Below are positions 53,645 to 63,422 of a stretch of DNA of 64,000 bases, in pieces. Numbering within the stretch: the stretch's first letter is position 1; every line of letters starts with the position of its first letter. The notes under the pieces were generated by a model, which made no database searches, was not told the DNA's origin, and was given only the letters and a program-made list of their open reading frames with translations. Source of the DNA: Microvirga sp. GTDB lineage: Bacteria; Pseudomonadota; Alphaproteobacteria; Rhizobiales; Beijerinckiaceae. A program made the translations under genes and the position numbers. The DNA lies in the NCBI GenBank assembly GCA_031181145.1, contig JAPSLB010000023.1, forward strand, positions 1-64,000. The letters run 5' to 3'.

Positions 53645-54610
53645 TTACTTCACCTCGGCCTCGTAGATATAGAGCACGGACTTGTCATCCTCGGGCATGA
53701 AATAGCCCCGGATTCCCGCCTCGCTCGTCTCCATCCAGACCGGGTTGTGGGTCATGTCCATCCCTCCCGCCGTCCATAGCAGAACCGGAGTCTGGAAGAG
53801 CGGGCGCCCGTCGGCGAGACTGACCAGGTCGAGCCCGCCGAGCCGGAACGGGGCGGCATCGGGCGTGACACGCATTTCGGTGACGCCGGAGCACAGCATG
53901 CGGTGACCGCCCACATACTTGCAGTCCTGATAATCGAGATAATGCGAGGTGTTCAGTTTCCTGAGCTTCTCGGGAGCCACATCGCCATTGGTGGGCTTGC
54001 CGTTGGAATCGAGCGTCCAGCGATAGAACCGGCGCGATCCCCAACTCACGCCATGCAGCGAATTGTCGTCGGTGTCGTGGACCACGCCTCCCACATGATC
54101 GGCGAAGCGGAACATCTCCTCCGCCTTCATGGTCTGAGGATCAACCCGGTAGATGATGGATTGGCTGTTCGGCCGGTACTCCGCCACGGGCACCCAGATA
54201 TGATGCCCGTCATAGTCGATTCCGCCCGGGTGATAGATCGTCCCCTCGCCGAGCGTGATGCCGGCGACGAGATTGCCATTCATGTCGATCTTGAAGAGAT
54301 GCCCGACGCCCGCGCCCGTATCGCGGTCGTAACCATCCACCGGCTGCGGAAAGCGCCTGGTCGGTTCCTTGATCTCCACCGACGAGACGAAGAGCGTGTC
54401 GCCGATCTTCACCATCCCCTGCGGATGATGGGTCACGAAATTGATCGGAACCGCCGAGACCGGCTTCCATTGCGTGCCGCGAGACAGCTTCGTGACCCGT
54501 TCGGCCAGGAGATTCCGGTCGAGCTCGGCGGCCTGCGGGATCGAGGCAGCTCCCCCGAGGCTGAGCATCGTCAGAAACGCGGTCAGGCAACGTCGTGAAA
54601 AGCGATTCAT
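53645..54610 (-). CDS. Conserved secreted protein (DUF6454-like, beta-propeller type)
   Basis: A 321-residue protein with a signal peptide (LTAFLTMLSLGGAASIPQAA). The mature part has a series of WD/YVTN-like blades: FVTHHPQGMVKIGDTLFVSS, GTIYHPGGIDYDGHHIWVPV and HVGGVVHDTDDNSLHGVSWG. I recall this as a conserved family of unknown function (DUF6454) but cannot confirm it. The HxPG, GIDYDGxxIWVP and GVVHD stretches suggest a calcium or lactone-type propeller site. It is upstream of the OYE gene on the same strand, with a 146-base gap. Confidence 0.75.
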   Translation of the reverse strand: MNRFSRRCLTAFLTMLSLGGAASIPQAAELDRNLLAERVTKLSRGTQWKPVSAVPINFVTHHPQGMVKIGDTLFVSSVEIKEPTRRFPQPVDGYDRDTGAGVGHLFKIDMNGNLVAGITLGEGTIYHPGGIDYDGHHIWVPVAEYRPNSQSIIYRVDPQTMKAEEMFRFADHVGGVVHDTDDNSLHGVSWGSRRFYRWTLDSNGKPTNGDVAPEKLRKLNTSHYLDYQDCKYVGGHRMLCSGVTEMRVTPDAAPFRLGGLDLVSLADGRPLFQTPVLLWTAGGMDMTHNPVWMETSEAGIRGYFMPEDDKSVLYIYEAEVK

Positions 54611-54723
54611 CGCGCTCCTCCCTTGAGACGATCCGCTTCTAGCGGACGGGCGATGTCACTTTAGTGTCGCGAGCCGCTCCGCAGCAATGCCGCTAGGTTA
54701 GGATGCCCCTTCCCTATTCGGGC

Positions 54724-56535
54724 TCACCCCTCCAACTCCTCGCGCAGCATCTCCAGCTCCAGCCACCTTTCTTCCGCCGCGTGCAGATCGGTCTGCAACT
54801 GCGCCAGAGTATCCATGGCCTTCTGGAAACGGGCCGGGTCGCGGGAATAGAGTTCCGGATCGGCGAGGATCTCCTGCACCTTCGCGATCTTGGCCTCCAG
54901 CTCCTCCATGCGCTTCGGAAGCGTCTTGAGGTCGTGCTGCTCGTTGAAGCCGAGCTTGCGCTTGCCCTGGGTCGCGGGCGCGGCCGCGGGCTTGTCCGCG
55001 TTCTTGGGCTTGGCCTCCTTCTCGACGGCGCGGGCCTGAACGCCCTGCCCGCGCTGGGCCACCATGTCGGAATAGCCGCCCGCATACTCGATCCAGCGTC
55101 CCTCGCCCTCCGACACCAGAACGGACCCGACCGTGCGGTCGAGGAAGTCGCGGTCGTGGCTGACCAGAATCACCGTGCCGGAATAATCCGTGATCATTTC
55201 CTGCAGCAGGTCGAGGGTCTCCAGGTCGAGGTCGTTGGTGGGCTCGTCGAGGACGAGGAGGTTCGAGGGCTGCGCCAGGGCGCGGGCCAGCATGAGCCTG
55301 TTGCGCTCGCCGCCGGAGAGCACGCCCACGGGTGTGCGGGCCTGCTCGGGCGAGAACAGGAAGTCCTTCATGTAGCCGATCACGTGCTTCGTCTGCCCGC
55401 CGATGGTGACGCTGTCGCCGCGTCCTCCCGTGAGCGTCTCCGCCACGGTGGCATCGGGATCGAGGCTCGCGCGACGCTGGTCGAGGGTGACCATCTGCAG
55501 ATTGGAGCCGAGCCGCACCCGGCCGGAATCCGGCTGGAGATTGCCCGTCAGCAGGTTGATGAGCGTGGTCTTTCCTGCCCCGTTCGGCCCGACGATGCCG
55601 AGGCGGTCCCCGCGCATGAGACGTAAGGACAGGTTCGAGACGATGGACCGGTCGCCGTAAGCCTTCGAGACTGCCTCCGCCTCGACCACGAGGGTGCCGG
55701 ATTGCTCGGCTTCGGCAAGGGTCATGCTCACCGTGCCGACCGCGCGCTTCCGGTCGCGATATTGCTGGCGCATGGCGTGCAGGTTGCCGAGGCGGCGCAC
55801 GTTGCGCTTGCGGCGGGCCGTCACGCCGTAGCGGAGCCAGTCGGCCTCGGCCACGAGCTTGCGCCCGAGCTTGTGATGCTCGGCCTCCTCCTGCTCCAGC
55901 ACCTGATCGCGCCATTCCTCGAAATGGGCGAAGCCCCGGTCCATGCGGCGGGTACGGCCCCGGTCGAGCCAGACGGTAGATTGGGACAGGCCTTCCAGGA
56001 AGCGCCGGTCGTGGCTGATGAGCACGAGCGCCGAGCGGAGGCTCTTGAGTTCGCTTTCGAGCCATTCGATGGCCGGAAGATCGAGATGGTTGGTGGGCTC
56101 GTCGAGCAGCAGGATGTCGGGCTCGGGCGCCAGGACATGGGCGAGCGCCGCACGGCGAGCCTCGCCGCCCGAGAGGTCGGCCGGCCTCTCCTCACCGGTC
56201 AGGCCCAGCTGCTCCAGCAGGTAGCGCGCCCGGTAGGGATCGTCGCCCGGTCCGAGGCCCGTTTCCACATAGGCCAGCGTGTCGGGATAGGAGCTCAGGT
56301 CCGGCTCCTGCGCCAGATAGCGCACCGTCGCGCCCGGCTGCACGAAGCGCTTGCCGCCGTCGGCCTCGATCAGCCCTGCGGCAATTTTGAGCAGGGTGGA
56401 TTTGCCCGAGCCGTTGCGTCCCACCAGGCAGGCTCGTTCGCCGGGGGAGACGGAGAGTTCGGCGCTCTCGATCAAGGGCGTGCCGCCGAAGGTGAGAGCA
56501 ATGTCCTGAAGGTGGAGAAGAGGAGGAAGCGCCAT
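54724..56535 (-). CDS. uup: ABC-F family ATPase, Uup type
   Basis: A 603-residue soluble twin ATPase. First cassette: GRNGSGKSTLLKI, LSGGEARRAALAHV, ILLLDEPTNHLDL. Second: GPNGAGKTTLINL, LSGGERNRLMLARAL, LLVLDEPTNDLDL. The linker contains ARRKRNVRRLGNLHAMRQQY, and a C-terminal coiled coil (about 530-603, KRMEELEAKIAKVQEILADP) marks the Uup subgroup, which influences transposon excision and ribosome function in E. coli. The ATG follows GGGGAG; a 12-codon longer in-frame start is unlikely. It is distinct from the ABC-F at 14090-15967. Confidence 0.92.
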   Translation of the reverse strand: MALPPLLHLQDIALTFGGTPLIESAELSVSPGERACLVGRNGSGKSTLLKIAAGLIEADGGKRFVQPGATVRYLAQEPDLSSYPDTLAYVETGLGPGDDPYRARYLLEQLGLTGEERPADLSGGEARRAALAHVLAPEPDILLLDEPTNHLDLPAIEWLESELKSLRSALVLISHDRRFLEGLSQSTVWLDRGRTRRMDRGFAHFEEWRDQVLEQEEAEHHKLGRKLVAEADWLRYGVTARRKRNVRRLGNLHAMRQQYRDRKRAVGTVSMTLAEAEQSGTLVVEAEAVSKAYGDRSIVSNLSLRLMRGDRLGIVGPNGAGKTTLINLLTGNLQPDSGRVRLGSNLQMVTLDQRRASLDPDATVAETLTGGRGDSVTIGGQTKHVIGYMKDFLFSPEQARTPVGVLSGGERNRLMLARALAQPSNLLVLDEPTNDLDLETLDLLQEMITDYSGTVILVSHDRDFLDRTVGSVLVSEGEGRWIEYAGGYSDMVAQRGQGVQARAVEKEAKPKNADKPAAAPATQGKRKLGFNEQHDLKTLPKRMEELEAKIAKVQEILADPELYSRDPARFQKAMDTLAQLQTDLHAAEERWLELEMLREELEG

Positions 56536-56647
56536 CCCTGCTCCCCTGACACCTCTTGCCTGAGGATGCAAGATGACTTGTAGTTGTTACGGGGTGGACG
56601 CTCAACGATCTTTATGGTCCCTTGCTCTTCTCTAGCTGGGCCCCTGC

Positions 56648-58693
56648 ATGACTCTGACGAGACGTTTGCTCCTCTTGGCGCTGATCTCCGTTCTGCCGGC
56701 GATCGTCATCTGGGCCTTCACGGAAGTTTCGCTGAGGCGCGCCCGAGAGGCCGAAGTCAACGAACTCGTCATTCGCCAAGCGCGGCTGGCGGCTTCGGAG
56801 ATCGACCACATCTTCGACGGCATTCACAGCCTTCTTCTGGCGATGGACGAAGCGCCGTCCATCCGGACGTTCGACATGCCGGCCTGCAACGCCTACCTGC
56901 GCTCCGTGCACCAGAAGGTCCCGCATGTCGTCGCATTCGTGGTGCTCGACCTCCAGGGGGCCGTTCGCTGCAACGACAGAGGCTTCATCAACACCGATCT
57001 GCGCTTCAGGGACCGCCCCTATTTCCAGGACAGCATTGCCAGGAAGGCTTTCTCCATCGGCACCTACACGACGGAGTTCACGGAGGCCGGGCTCGGCGCC
57101 TATTCCATCATTCCCCTGTCGCTCCCGATCTGGGGCTACGATGGAGAGATCATCGGCGTCATCGCCGCCGCCATGGATCTCACATGGCTCGACCGGGAGC
57201 TCAAGGAGCGCGTCATCCCCGAGGGCGGCTCGCTCACCGTGGCCGACCGGAACGGGATCATCATCTCGCGAGAACCGTTCCCGGAAAAGTTCATCGGCAC
57301 CAGAATCCCGGATGCGTTCTCGGATCTCCTGACCGCCCGAAGCCCCGGCAGTTTCACCGCGGACAGCCAGGACGGCACGACCAGGATTTTCGGCTACATC
57401 CCCGCGAACGCCTCCCCGGTCGAGAACATCTACGTGAGCGCAGGCCTTTCCACGACGGTTGCATTCGCGACCATCAACGAGGCGGCCAAGCGCGGCTTCA
57501 TGCTGATCGCCGCAGCACTGGTTCTCGCCCTGTCGCTCTCATGGCTGGCGAGCCGAGCCTTCATCACGAAGCCATTCGAGATCATGACGAACGCCGTCAG
57601 GGATTGGCGGCGCGGCGATTATCAGGCCCGCATCGACCTGCCGAAGAATTCGGGCGAGTTCGGCATTCTCGCACGGGCGTTCAACGATCTCATGGACGAC
57701 GTCGCCGAGCGGCAGGAGGCGCTGAAGGCAAGCGAGGAGCGGGCCCGGCTGGCGCTGGAGGCCGGCCACATGGGAACCTGGTGGTACGATCACCGGAAGC
57801 AGATTGGCGGATGGTCGAGCCAAGCAGCCCTTCTCATGGGCTACCCGGCCTCTCACACAGTCACCTCCGTCGATGAGTGGAAGTCGCTCCTCCACCCCGA
57901 CGACGCGACGAGGGCCATTGCCAAGATCCGCGAGGCATTCCTCGGCAGCGGCGCGTACGAGGACGAATACCGGGTGCGGAGGCCCGACGGACGCGTCCGC
58001 TGGATCAGCTCGAAAGGCCAGGTTTCCTACGACGCGCAGCGCAGGCCCGTGTTTTTCGTCGGCATCTTCCAGGACATCACTGAGCGTAAGCAGGTCGACG
58101 AGCAGCAGCGCTTCTTCCTCGACGAGCTGAACCATCGGGTGAAGAACACGCTGGCTACCGTCCAATCCATCGCCGCGCAGACTCTGCGCTCCTCCAAGAC
58201 CTCGGCGCAGTTCAAGGAGGCTTTCGAAGGGCGGCTGCTCGCCCTGTCGATGACCCACAACCTGCTGACCCTGACGTCCTGGCGCGATGCCGATCTGCAC
58301 GACATCGCGGAACAGGAGCTCGCTCCCTACAAGCGCGAGGCCGATGAAAGGGTCGTCATCGACGGGCCGAAGGTGAATCTGCCGCCGCGCCATGCCATCA
58401 ATCTCGGGCTCGTCCTGCACGAGCTGGTCACGAATGCAGCGAAATACGGCGCTCTCTCCGTCCCCACGGGACGGCTCGATCTGTCGTGGACGATTGTCCG
58501 ATCGGACAGTCAAGCGGCCCATTTACGCATCCTGTGGTTGGAATCCGGAGGCCCGCCGGTGGAGCCTCCCAAACGCCAGGGCTTCGGATCACGCCTGATC
58601 CGCCGCAGCATCGAGGGCGAGCTGGATGGCGCCTTGGGCATCGATTTCGACGGACCGGGCGTTTCCTACGACATGTCCATTCCGTTACCGTAG
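56648..58693 (+). CDS. HWE family sensor histidine kinase
   Basis: A 681-residue membrane kinase. Two membrane segments (about 6-23 and 285-302) bracket a periplasmic dCache-like sensor that includes RFRDRPYFQDSIARKAFSIG. A HAMP domain (about 305-360) and a PAS/PAC pair (about 365-480; EYRVRRPDGRVRWISSKGQV) follow. The kinase core has phosphoacceptor His496 in LDELNHRVKNTLATVQSIAA, N-box HELVTNAAKYGALS (591 on) and the WxE motif in LWLESGGPPV (630-632), which defines the HWE group. No response regulator is adjacent, so the partner is unknown. It converges with the dehydrogenase at 58699. Confidence 0.92.
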   Translation: MTLTRRLLLLALISVLPAIVIWAFTEVSLRRAREAEVNELVIRQARLAASEIDHIFDGIHSLLLAMDEAPSIRTFDMPACNAYLRSVHQKVPHVVAFVVLDLQGAVRCNDRGFINTDLRFRDRPYFQDSIARKAFSIGTYTTEFTEAGLGAYSIIPLSLPIWGYDGEIIGVIAAAMDLTWLDRELKERVIPEGGSLTVADRNGIIISREPFPEKFIGTRIPDAFSDLLTARSPGSFTADSQDGTTRIFGYIPANASPVENIYVSAGLSTTVAFATINEAAKRGFMLIAAALVLALSLSWLASRAFITKPFEIMTNAVRDWRRGDYQARIDLPKNSGEFGILARAFNDLMDDVAERQEALKASEERARLALEAGHMGTWWYDHRKQIGGWSSQAALLMGYPASHTVTSVDEWKSLLHPDDATRAIAKIREAFLGSGAYEDEYRVRRPDGRVRWISSKGQVSYDAQRRPVFFVGIFQDITERKQVDEQQRFFLDELNHRVKNTLATVQSIAAQTLRSSKTSAQFKEAFEGRLLALSMTHNLLTLTSWRDADLHDIAEQELAPYKREADERVVIDGPKVNLPPRHAINLGLVLHELVTNAAKYGALSVPTGRLDLSWTIVRSDSQAAHLRILWLESGGPPVEPPKRQGFGSRLIRRSIEGELDGALGIDFDGPGVSYDMSIPLP

Positions 58694-58698
58694 AGGCT

Positions 58699-60126
58699 CT
58701 ATCGCAGGAGAAAGGACAGCAGGCGCTCCATGCGGCCGCCATAGGGCGGCCTCGTCATGCCGGCACCGTTGATGCGGGCCTGGTGGAACACCGAACGGGC
58801 ATGACTGAAGGTTCTGAAACCCGCCTCGCCGTGATACGCCCCCATGCCGCTCGGGCCGACGCCGCCGAAGGGCAATTCCTCCTGAACGCAATGGAGCAGG
58901 GTCTCGTTGACGGCGACGCCGCCGGAGGAGGTCTGCTCGAGCACCCGGCTCACGAACTCCCCGTCATGGCTGAACACATAAAGCGCCAGGGGGTGCGGGC
59001 GATCCCTGACGAAACGGATCGCCTCCTCCACCCGATCGTAGGCGATGACGGGCAGAACGGGACCGAAGATTTCCTCCTGCATCGCCAAGGCATCCGACGG
59101 CACCCCGGTCAGTACGGCCGGCGCAATTCTTCTCCCTGCCGGATCGAGGCTCTCCCCTGCCGGGTTGATCTCGTGAACGGCAGCTCCCCGTGCTCTGGCG
59201 TCCGCAACGAGGCGGCGGAGGCGCTCCGCATGCCGCTCGCTCACGATGGCGGTGTAATCGGGATTGGCGGCGAGGCTCGGGTACAGCCGGGCCGCCGCAT
59301 CGCGAAAGGCGGAGACGAAAGCCGCCTCGTGCCGCCGTGGAACGAGCACGTAATCGGGCGCGATACAGGTTTGTCCCGCGTTGAACAGCTTGCCGACGGC
59401 GATCCGCTCGGCGGCTTTCCCGAGCGGGTAATCCGGGGCAAGGATCGCCGGAGACTTGCCGCCGAGCTCCAGCGTCACGGGCACGAGGTTCTCGGCGGCA
59501 GCCTTCATCACCTCCTTCCCCACGGCCGTAGAGCCGGTGAAGAACAGGTGATCGAAAGGCAGGCGTGCGAAAGCCTGCGCCACATCCGCCCCGCCCTGCA
59601 CCACCGCCGCCTCGCTCTCGTCGAACACCTCGCCGATCACCTGCTCCAGCAGAGCCGAGGTGCAGGGCGTGAGTTCGGAGGGCTTGATCATGATCCGGTT
59701 GCCGGCGGCCAGAGCCCCCGCAAGCGGCGACAGGGCCAGCTGCACCGGATAGTTCCAGGGGCTGATGATCCCGACGATCCCGAGAGGCTGGTACCGGATG
59801 CGGCCGGAGGCCGGCTGAAACATCATCCGGATCGGCCGCCGCTGCGGCTTCATCCAGCGCCGGAAATGCTTCCGGGCGTGGCGCAGGCCGGCGATGACCG
59901 GATAGAGATCGGCGAGCTTCGTCTCGTGGATCGAGCGATGCCCGAAATCCTGCGCGACGGCACGCGCTAATTCATCCGCCCGACGGACCAACGCAACGGC
60001 GAGAGCCTCCAGGGCCTCGTCGCGGCGCCGGACGGAAAGCGCCCCCTGCTCGGCCCAGGCGCGCCGTTGCACGGCGAAGACGTCCTGCAGCCGCCCCGCG
60101 GCGGAAAGTGAAACGATATCATGCAC
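58699..60126 (-). CDS. Coniferyl aldehyde dehydrogenase family protein
   Basis: A 475-residue NAD(P)-dependent dehydrogenase without membrane anchor. GIVGIISPWNYPVQLALSPL, the Glu in VTLELGGKSPAILAPDYPLG and the catalytic Cys in LFNAGQTCIAPDYVLVPRRH are intact, and the C-terminus has ELPFGGVGPSGMGAYHGEAG. The short ALDH3/CalB-like form fits oxidation of coniferyl aldehyde to ferulate, but related enzymes act on other aldehydes. Its 3' end is 5 bases from the HWE kinase stop (convergent) and it is divergent from the ABC ATPase. Confidence 0.88.
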   Translation of the reverse strand: MHDIVSLSAAGRLQDVFAVQRRAWAEQGALSVRRRDEALEALAVALVRRADELARAVAQDFGHRSIHETKLADLYPVIAGLRHARKHFRRWMKPQRRPIRMMFQPASGRIRYQPLGIVGIISPWNYPVQLALSPLAGALAAGNRIMIKPSELTPCTSALLEQVIGEVFDESEAAVVQGGADVAQAFARLPFDHLFFTGSTAVGKEVMKAAAENLVPVTLELGGKSPAILAPDYPLGKAAERIAVGKLFNAGQTCIAPDYVLVPRRHEAAFVSAFRDAAARLYPSLAANPDYTAIVSERHAERLRRLVADARARGAAVHEINPAGESLDPAGRRIAPAVLTGVPSDALAMQEEIFGPVLPVIAYDRVEEAIRFVRDRPHPLALYVFSHDGEFVSRVLEQTSSGGVAVNETLLHCVQEELPFGGVGPSGMGAYHGEAGFRTFSHARSVFHQARINGAGMTRPPYGGRMERLLSFLLR

Positions 60127-60290
60127 GCGAACACGGGCTCCGCTCGACCCCCGTTAAGATATGGGGGCGGCGGCCCGTTCTCAACCGAACGGGTTTTCAA
60201 ACGCCAAAGGGCCCGGGTGGATTGACGAAGGGACCATGGGGCGAGGATGCTTCCCGGCCTTCGAGCTCAAGCCGCAGCAGGAGAATGCGA

Positions 60291-61919
60291 GTGAACGGCC
60301 CCTCCCCCGTGCTGTCGATCGAGAACCTGTCCATCGGCCTGCCGGCCCTGTCGGACCGGCAATATGCGATCAGGGACCTGTCGCTGACGATCCGGCCGGG
60401 CGAGACCCTCTGCGTCGTCGGAGAATCGGGATCCGGCAAGTCCATGACCGCCATGGCCGCCATCGGGCTGCTGCCCCCGGCCGTTTCGGTTCTCTCGGGC
60501 TCCATCAAGCTCGGCGAATTCGATCTTCTCTCCCTCGACGAGGAGGGATGGTGCGACGTGCGCGGGCGGGATATCGGCATGGTGTTCCAGGAACCGATGA
60601 CCTCGCTGAACCCGGTGATGCGCGTGGCGGACCAGATCGTAGAAACCTTCCTGGCCCATCGCATCCTGAGCCCGGCCGATCGCACCAGACGCACCATCGA
60701 ACTGCTCACCGAGGTGAACCTGCCCAATCCTGAACTCATTGCGCGCGCCTATCCGCACGAGCTCTCCGGGGGGCAGCGGCAGCGGGTGATGATCGCCATG
60801 GCCCTGGCGCTCGAGCCCAAACTCCTCATCGCCGACGAGCCGACGACCGCGCTTGACGTCACGACCCAGGCGCAGGTGCTGAAACTGATCGACAACCTGC
60901 GCCGGAAGAAGGGCACGGCGGTCCTCTTCATCACCCACGATTTCGGCGTCGTGGCCGAGATCGCCGATCGCGTCGCGGTGCTGCAGAACGGCGAGCTCGT
61001 GGAACAGGGCCCGGCGGACGCGGTGCTGAGCGATCCGCAGCACCCCTATACCAAACGCCTCCTGGCGGCCGTGCCGTCGCTCACTCCGCCACCGCCGAAG
61101 GAGTTGCAGAACGAGCCGATCATCCTGACGGTCGATGGCCTCCGGAAATCCTACGGCGGACGCGGTCTGTTCAGGAAAAGCCGCGAGGTGCAGGCGGCCG
61201 ACGCCGTGAGCTTCGACATCCGCCGCGGAGAGACGCTGGGGCTTGTCGGGGAGTCGGGCTCCGGCAAATCCACGGTCGGACGCTGCGTGTTGCGCCTGAT
61301 CGAGCCCGATGGCGGCAGGATCGAGATCGGGAGCCTGCCCTTCGGCTCCCTGTCGCAGCACGACTTGCGCCCGCACAGGCGCCGGATCCAGATCGTGTTT
61401 CAGGATCCCTTCGCCTCGCTCAATCCGAGACGCAAGGTGGGCTACATCATCGCCGAGGGGCCGATCATGCAGGGCGTCGCCCCCGACCGGGCTTTCCGGG
61501 AGGCGCGCGCATTGCTCGAAAAGGTGGGACTTCCCGCGCAAGCGGCCGAGCGCTACCCGCACGAGTTTTCCGGCGGCCAGCGCCAGCGCATCGGCATCGC
61601 GCGAGCGCTCGCCATGCAGCCCGACGTGCTGGTCGCGGATGAGGCCGTTTCCGCCCTCGACGTATCCGTGCAGGCGGATATCCTGAAGTTGCTCAAAGGC
61701 CTCCAGGCGGAGCTGGGGCTCTCGATTCTCTTCATCACCCACGACCTGCGTGTCGCCGCGCAGATCTGTGACCGTGTAGCGGTCATGCAAAAAGGTCGAA
61801 TTGTCGAAATGGCGGAAACCGCGCATTTATTTGCCAACCCGCGTGACACCTACACGCGCCAGCTCCTGGCCGCAGTGCCGGGCAAGACCAGATTGATTGA
61901 CGGAGTCCAAGACCGGTGA
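60291..61919 (+). CDS. Fused dipeptide/nickel-type ABC ATPase (DppD-DppF/GsiA-like)
   Basis: A 542-residue protein joining two oligopeptide-type cassettes. First: [17 protein letters not shown], signature [30 protein letters not shown]. Second: [50 protein letters not shown]. Both end in the peptide-family tail ([10 protein letters not shown] and [14 protein letters not shown]). The second Walker B has DEAVSALD instead of DEPxSALD. CAGGAG at 60278-60283 is 7 bases before GTG 60291; ATG 60285 is alternative. The stop overlaps the aldehyde dehydrogenase GTG by 4 bases. No permease or binding protein is in sight. Confidence 0.88.
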   Translation: MNGPSPVLSIENLSIGLPALSDRQYAIRDLSLTIRPGETLCVVGESGSGKSMTAMAAIGLLPPAVSVLSGSIKLGEFDLLSLDEEGWCDVRGRDIGMVFQEPMTSLNPVMRVADQIVETFLAHRILSPADRTRRTIELLTEVNLPNPELIARAYPHELSGGQRQRVMIAMALALEPKLLIADEPTTALDVTTQAQVLKLIDNLRRKKGTAVLFITHDFGVVAEIADRVAVLQNGELVEQGPADAVLSDPQHPYTKRLLAAVPSLTPPPPKELQNEPIILTVDGLRKSYGGRGLFRKSREVQAADAVSFDIRRGETLGLVGESGSGKSTVGRCVLRLIEPDGGRIEIGSLPFGSLSQHDLRPHRRRIQIVFQDPFASLNPRRKVGYIIAEGPIMQGVAPDRAFREARALLEKVGLPAQAAERYPHEFSGGQRQRIGIARALAMQPDVLVADEAVSALDVSVQADILKLLKGLQAELGLSILFITHDLRVAAQICDRVAVMQKGRIVEMAETAHLFANPRDTYTRQLLAAVPGKTRLIDGVQDR

Positions 61920-63388
61920 ACGACCAGATCAGCCCGCATATCGCCCCCCACATGGTTTTCAGGCATCTCATCGGCGGCAGGGAGGTGCACGCCTCCGACG
62001 GCATGCTGCTGGATGTGGTCTCGCCGGTGGATGGTGCGCTTTTCGCAAAGATCGCCTCCGGCACCGCACAGGATGTCGACGATGCCGTCAAAGCAGCCCG
62101 CACCGCGTTCGAAGGCTCCTGGGGCAAGCTTACGGCCACCGAGCGCGGGCGTCTCCTCATGAAGCTCGCGAGCATCGTCGAGGCCCATGCGGACGAGTTG
62201 GCGGTCCTGGAGAGTCGCGACAACGGCAAGCCCCTGCGCCAGTCGCGCGCCGACGCCATCGCGCTGGCCCGCTATTTTGAGTTTTACGGCAGCGCCGCCG
62301 ACAAGCTCCACGGCGACGTCATTCCGTATCTCAACACGCATTTCATCGGCGTCGAACGCGTGCCCCACGGCGTAACGGGACACATCATTCCTTGGAACTA
62401 TCCGATGCAGATCTTCGGCCGTTCCGTGGGAGCCGCGCTGGCAGCCGGCAACTCCACCGTGGTGAAGCCCGCGGAGGATGCATCGCTGACGATCCTGCGC
62501 GTGTCCCAATTCGCGCGCGAGGCGGGCTTGCCCGATGGAGCGCTCAACATTGTCACGGGCCTCGGCCGCACGGCAGGCGCAGCGCTGTCGGGCCATCCCG
62601 GCATCGATTTTCTCTCCTTCACCGGCAGCCCTGAGACCGGTACCGCCGTGCAGACGGCCGCGGCCCGGAACCATGTGGGCGTGACCCTCGAACTCGGCGG
62701 AAAATCGGCGCAGGTCGTCTTCGACGACGCAGACCTCGAGCGCGCTCTTCCCACCCTCGTCAACGCCATCATCCAGAACGGCGGGCAGACCTGTTCGGCG
62801 GGCAGCCGCCTTCTGATCCAGCGCGGCATCTTCGATGATGTCGTGAGCGCCGTCGCCGAGCGTTTCAAGGCGCTGCGCGCAGGCCATCCGGAGCGCGAGC
62901 CCGATCTCGGCCCCATGATCAACCAGGCGCAGCAGCGCCGCATCCTCGGCTATCTGGAGCGCGCCCGCAACGAGGGCCTTCACGTCATGGGCGAAGGCGT
63001 GGTTGCCCTCGATGCGCCGGCGGAAGGTTTTTACGTGCCGCCGGTCTTCTTCGCGCCGGTGCCGCATCAAAGCATTCTGTCCCAGGAGGAAGTTTTCGGC
63101 CCCGTTCTCGTGGCGACGCCGTTCGAGGATGAGGCGGAGGCGGTCCGGCTTGCCAACGGGACGCCTTACGGTCTGGCTGCAGGCGTGTGGACGCGTGACG
63201 CAATGCGCTCGGCCCGCGTTGCCCGCGCCATGCGGGCGGGTCAGGTCTTCGTGAATTGCTACGGCGCGGGCGGCGGTATCGAGCTGCCCTTCGGGGGTTT
63301 CGGCCGCTCGGGTCACGGTCGCGAGAAGGGCTTCGAGGGACTGGTCGAGTTCACGACCACGAAGACGCTCGTCATCGCGCACGGGTAG
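61916..63388 (+). CDS. NAD-dependent aldehyde dehydrogenase
   Basis: A 490-residue soluble ALDH. The NAD site has VTGHIIPWNYPMQIFGRSVG and FTGSPETGTAVQTAA; the base Glu is in VTLELGGKSAQVV and the nucleophile Cys in QNGGQTCSAGSRLLIQRGIF. The C-terminus has ELPFGGFGRSGHGREKGFEG. The GTG start overlaps the ABC ATPase stop (GTGA), so the two are coupled. An SDR starts 34 bases after its stop. With the ATPase and the SDR it probably forms a catabolic set for a transported compound; the substrate cannot be read from the motifs. Confidence 0.9.
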   Translation: MNDQISPHIAPHMVFRHLIGGREVHASDGMLLDVVSPVDGALFAKIASGTAQDVDDAVKAARTAFEGSWGKLTATERGRLLMKLASIVEAHADELAVLESRDNGKPLRQSRADAIALARYFEFYGSAADKLHGDVIPYLNTHFIGVERVPHGVTGHIIPWNYPMQIFGRSVGAALAAGNSTVVKPAEDASLTILRVSQFAREAGLPDGALNIVTGLGRTAGAALSGHPGIDFLSFTGSPETGTAVQTAAARNHVGVTLELGGKSAQVVFDDADLERALPTLVNAIIQNGGQTCSAGSRLLIQRGIFDDVVSAVAERFKALRAGHPEREPDLGPMINQAQQRRILGYLERARNEGLHVMGEGVVALDAPAEGFYVPPVFFAPVPHQSILSQEEVFGPVLVATPFEDEAEAVRLANGTPYGLAAGVWTRDAMRSARVARAMRAGQVFVNCYGAGGGIELPFGGFGRSGHGREKGFEGLVEFTTTKTLVIAHG

Positions 63389-63422
63389 ACCGGGCTTTGG
63401 ATTTCACATTAGGGGAAGAGAC

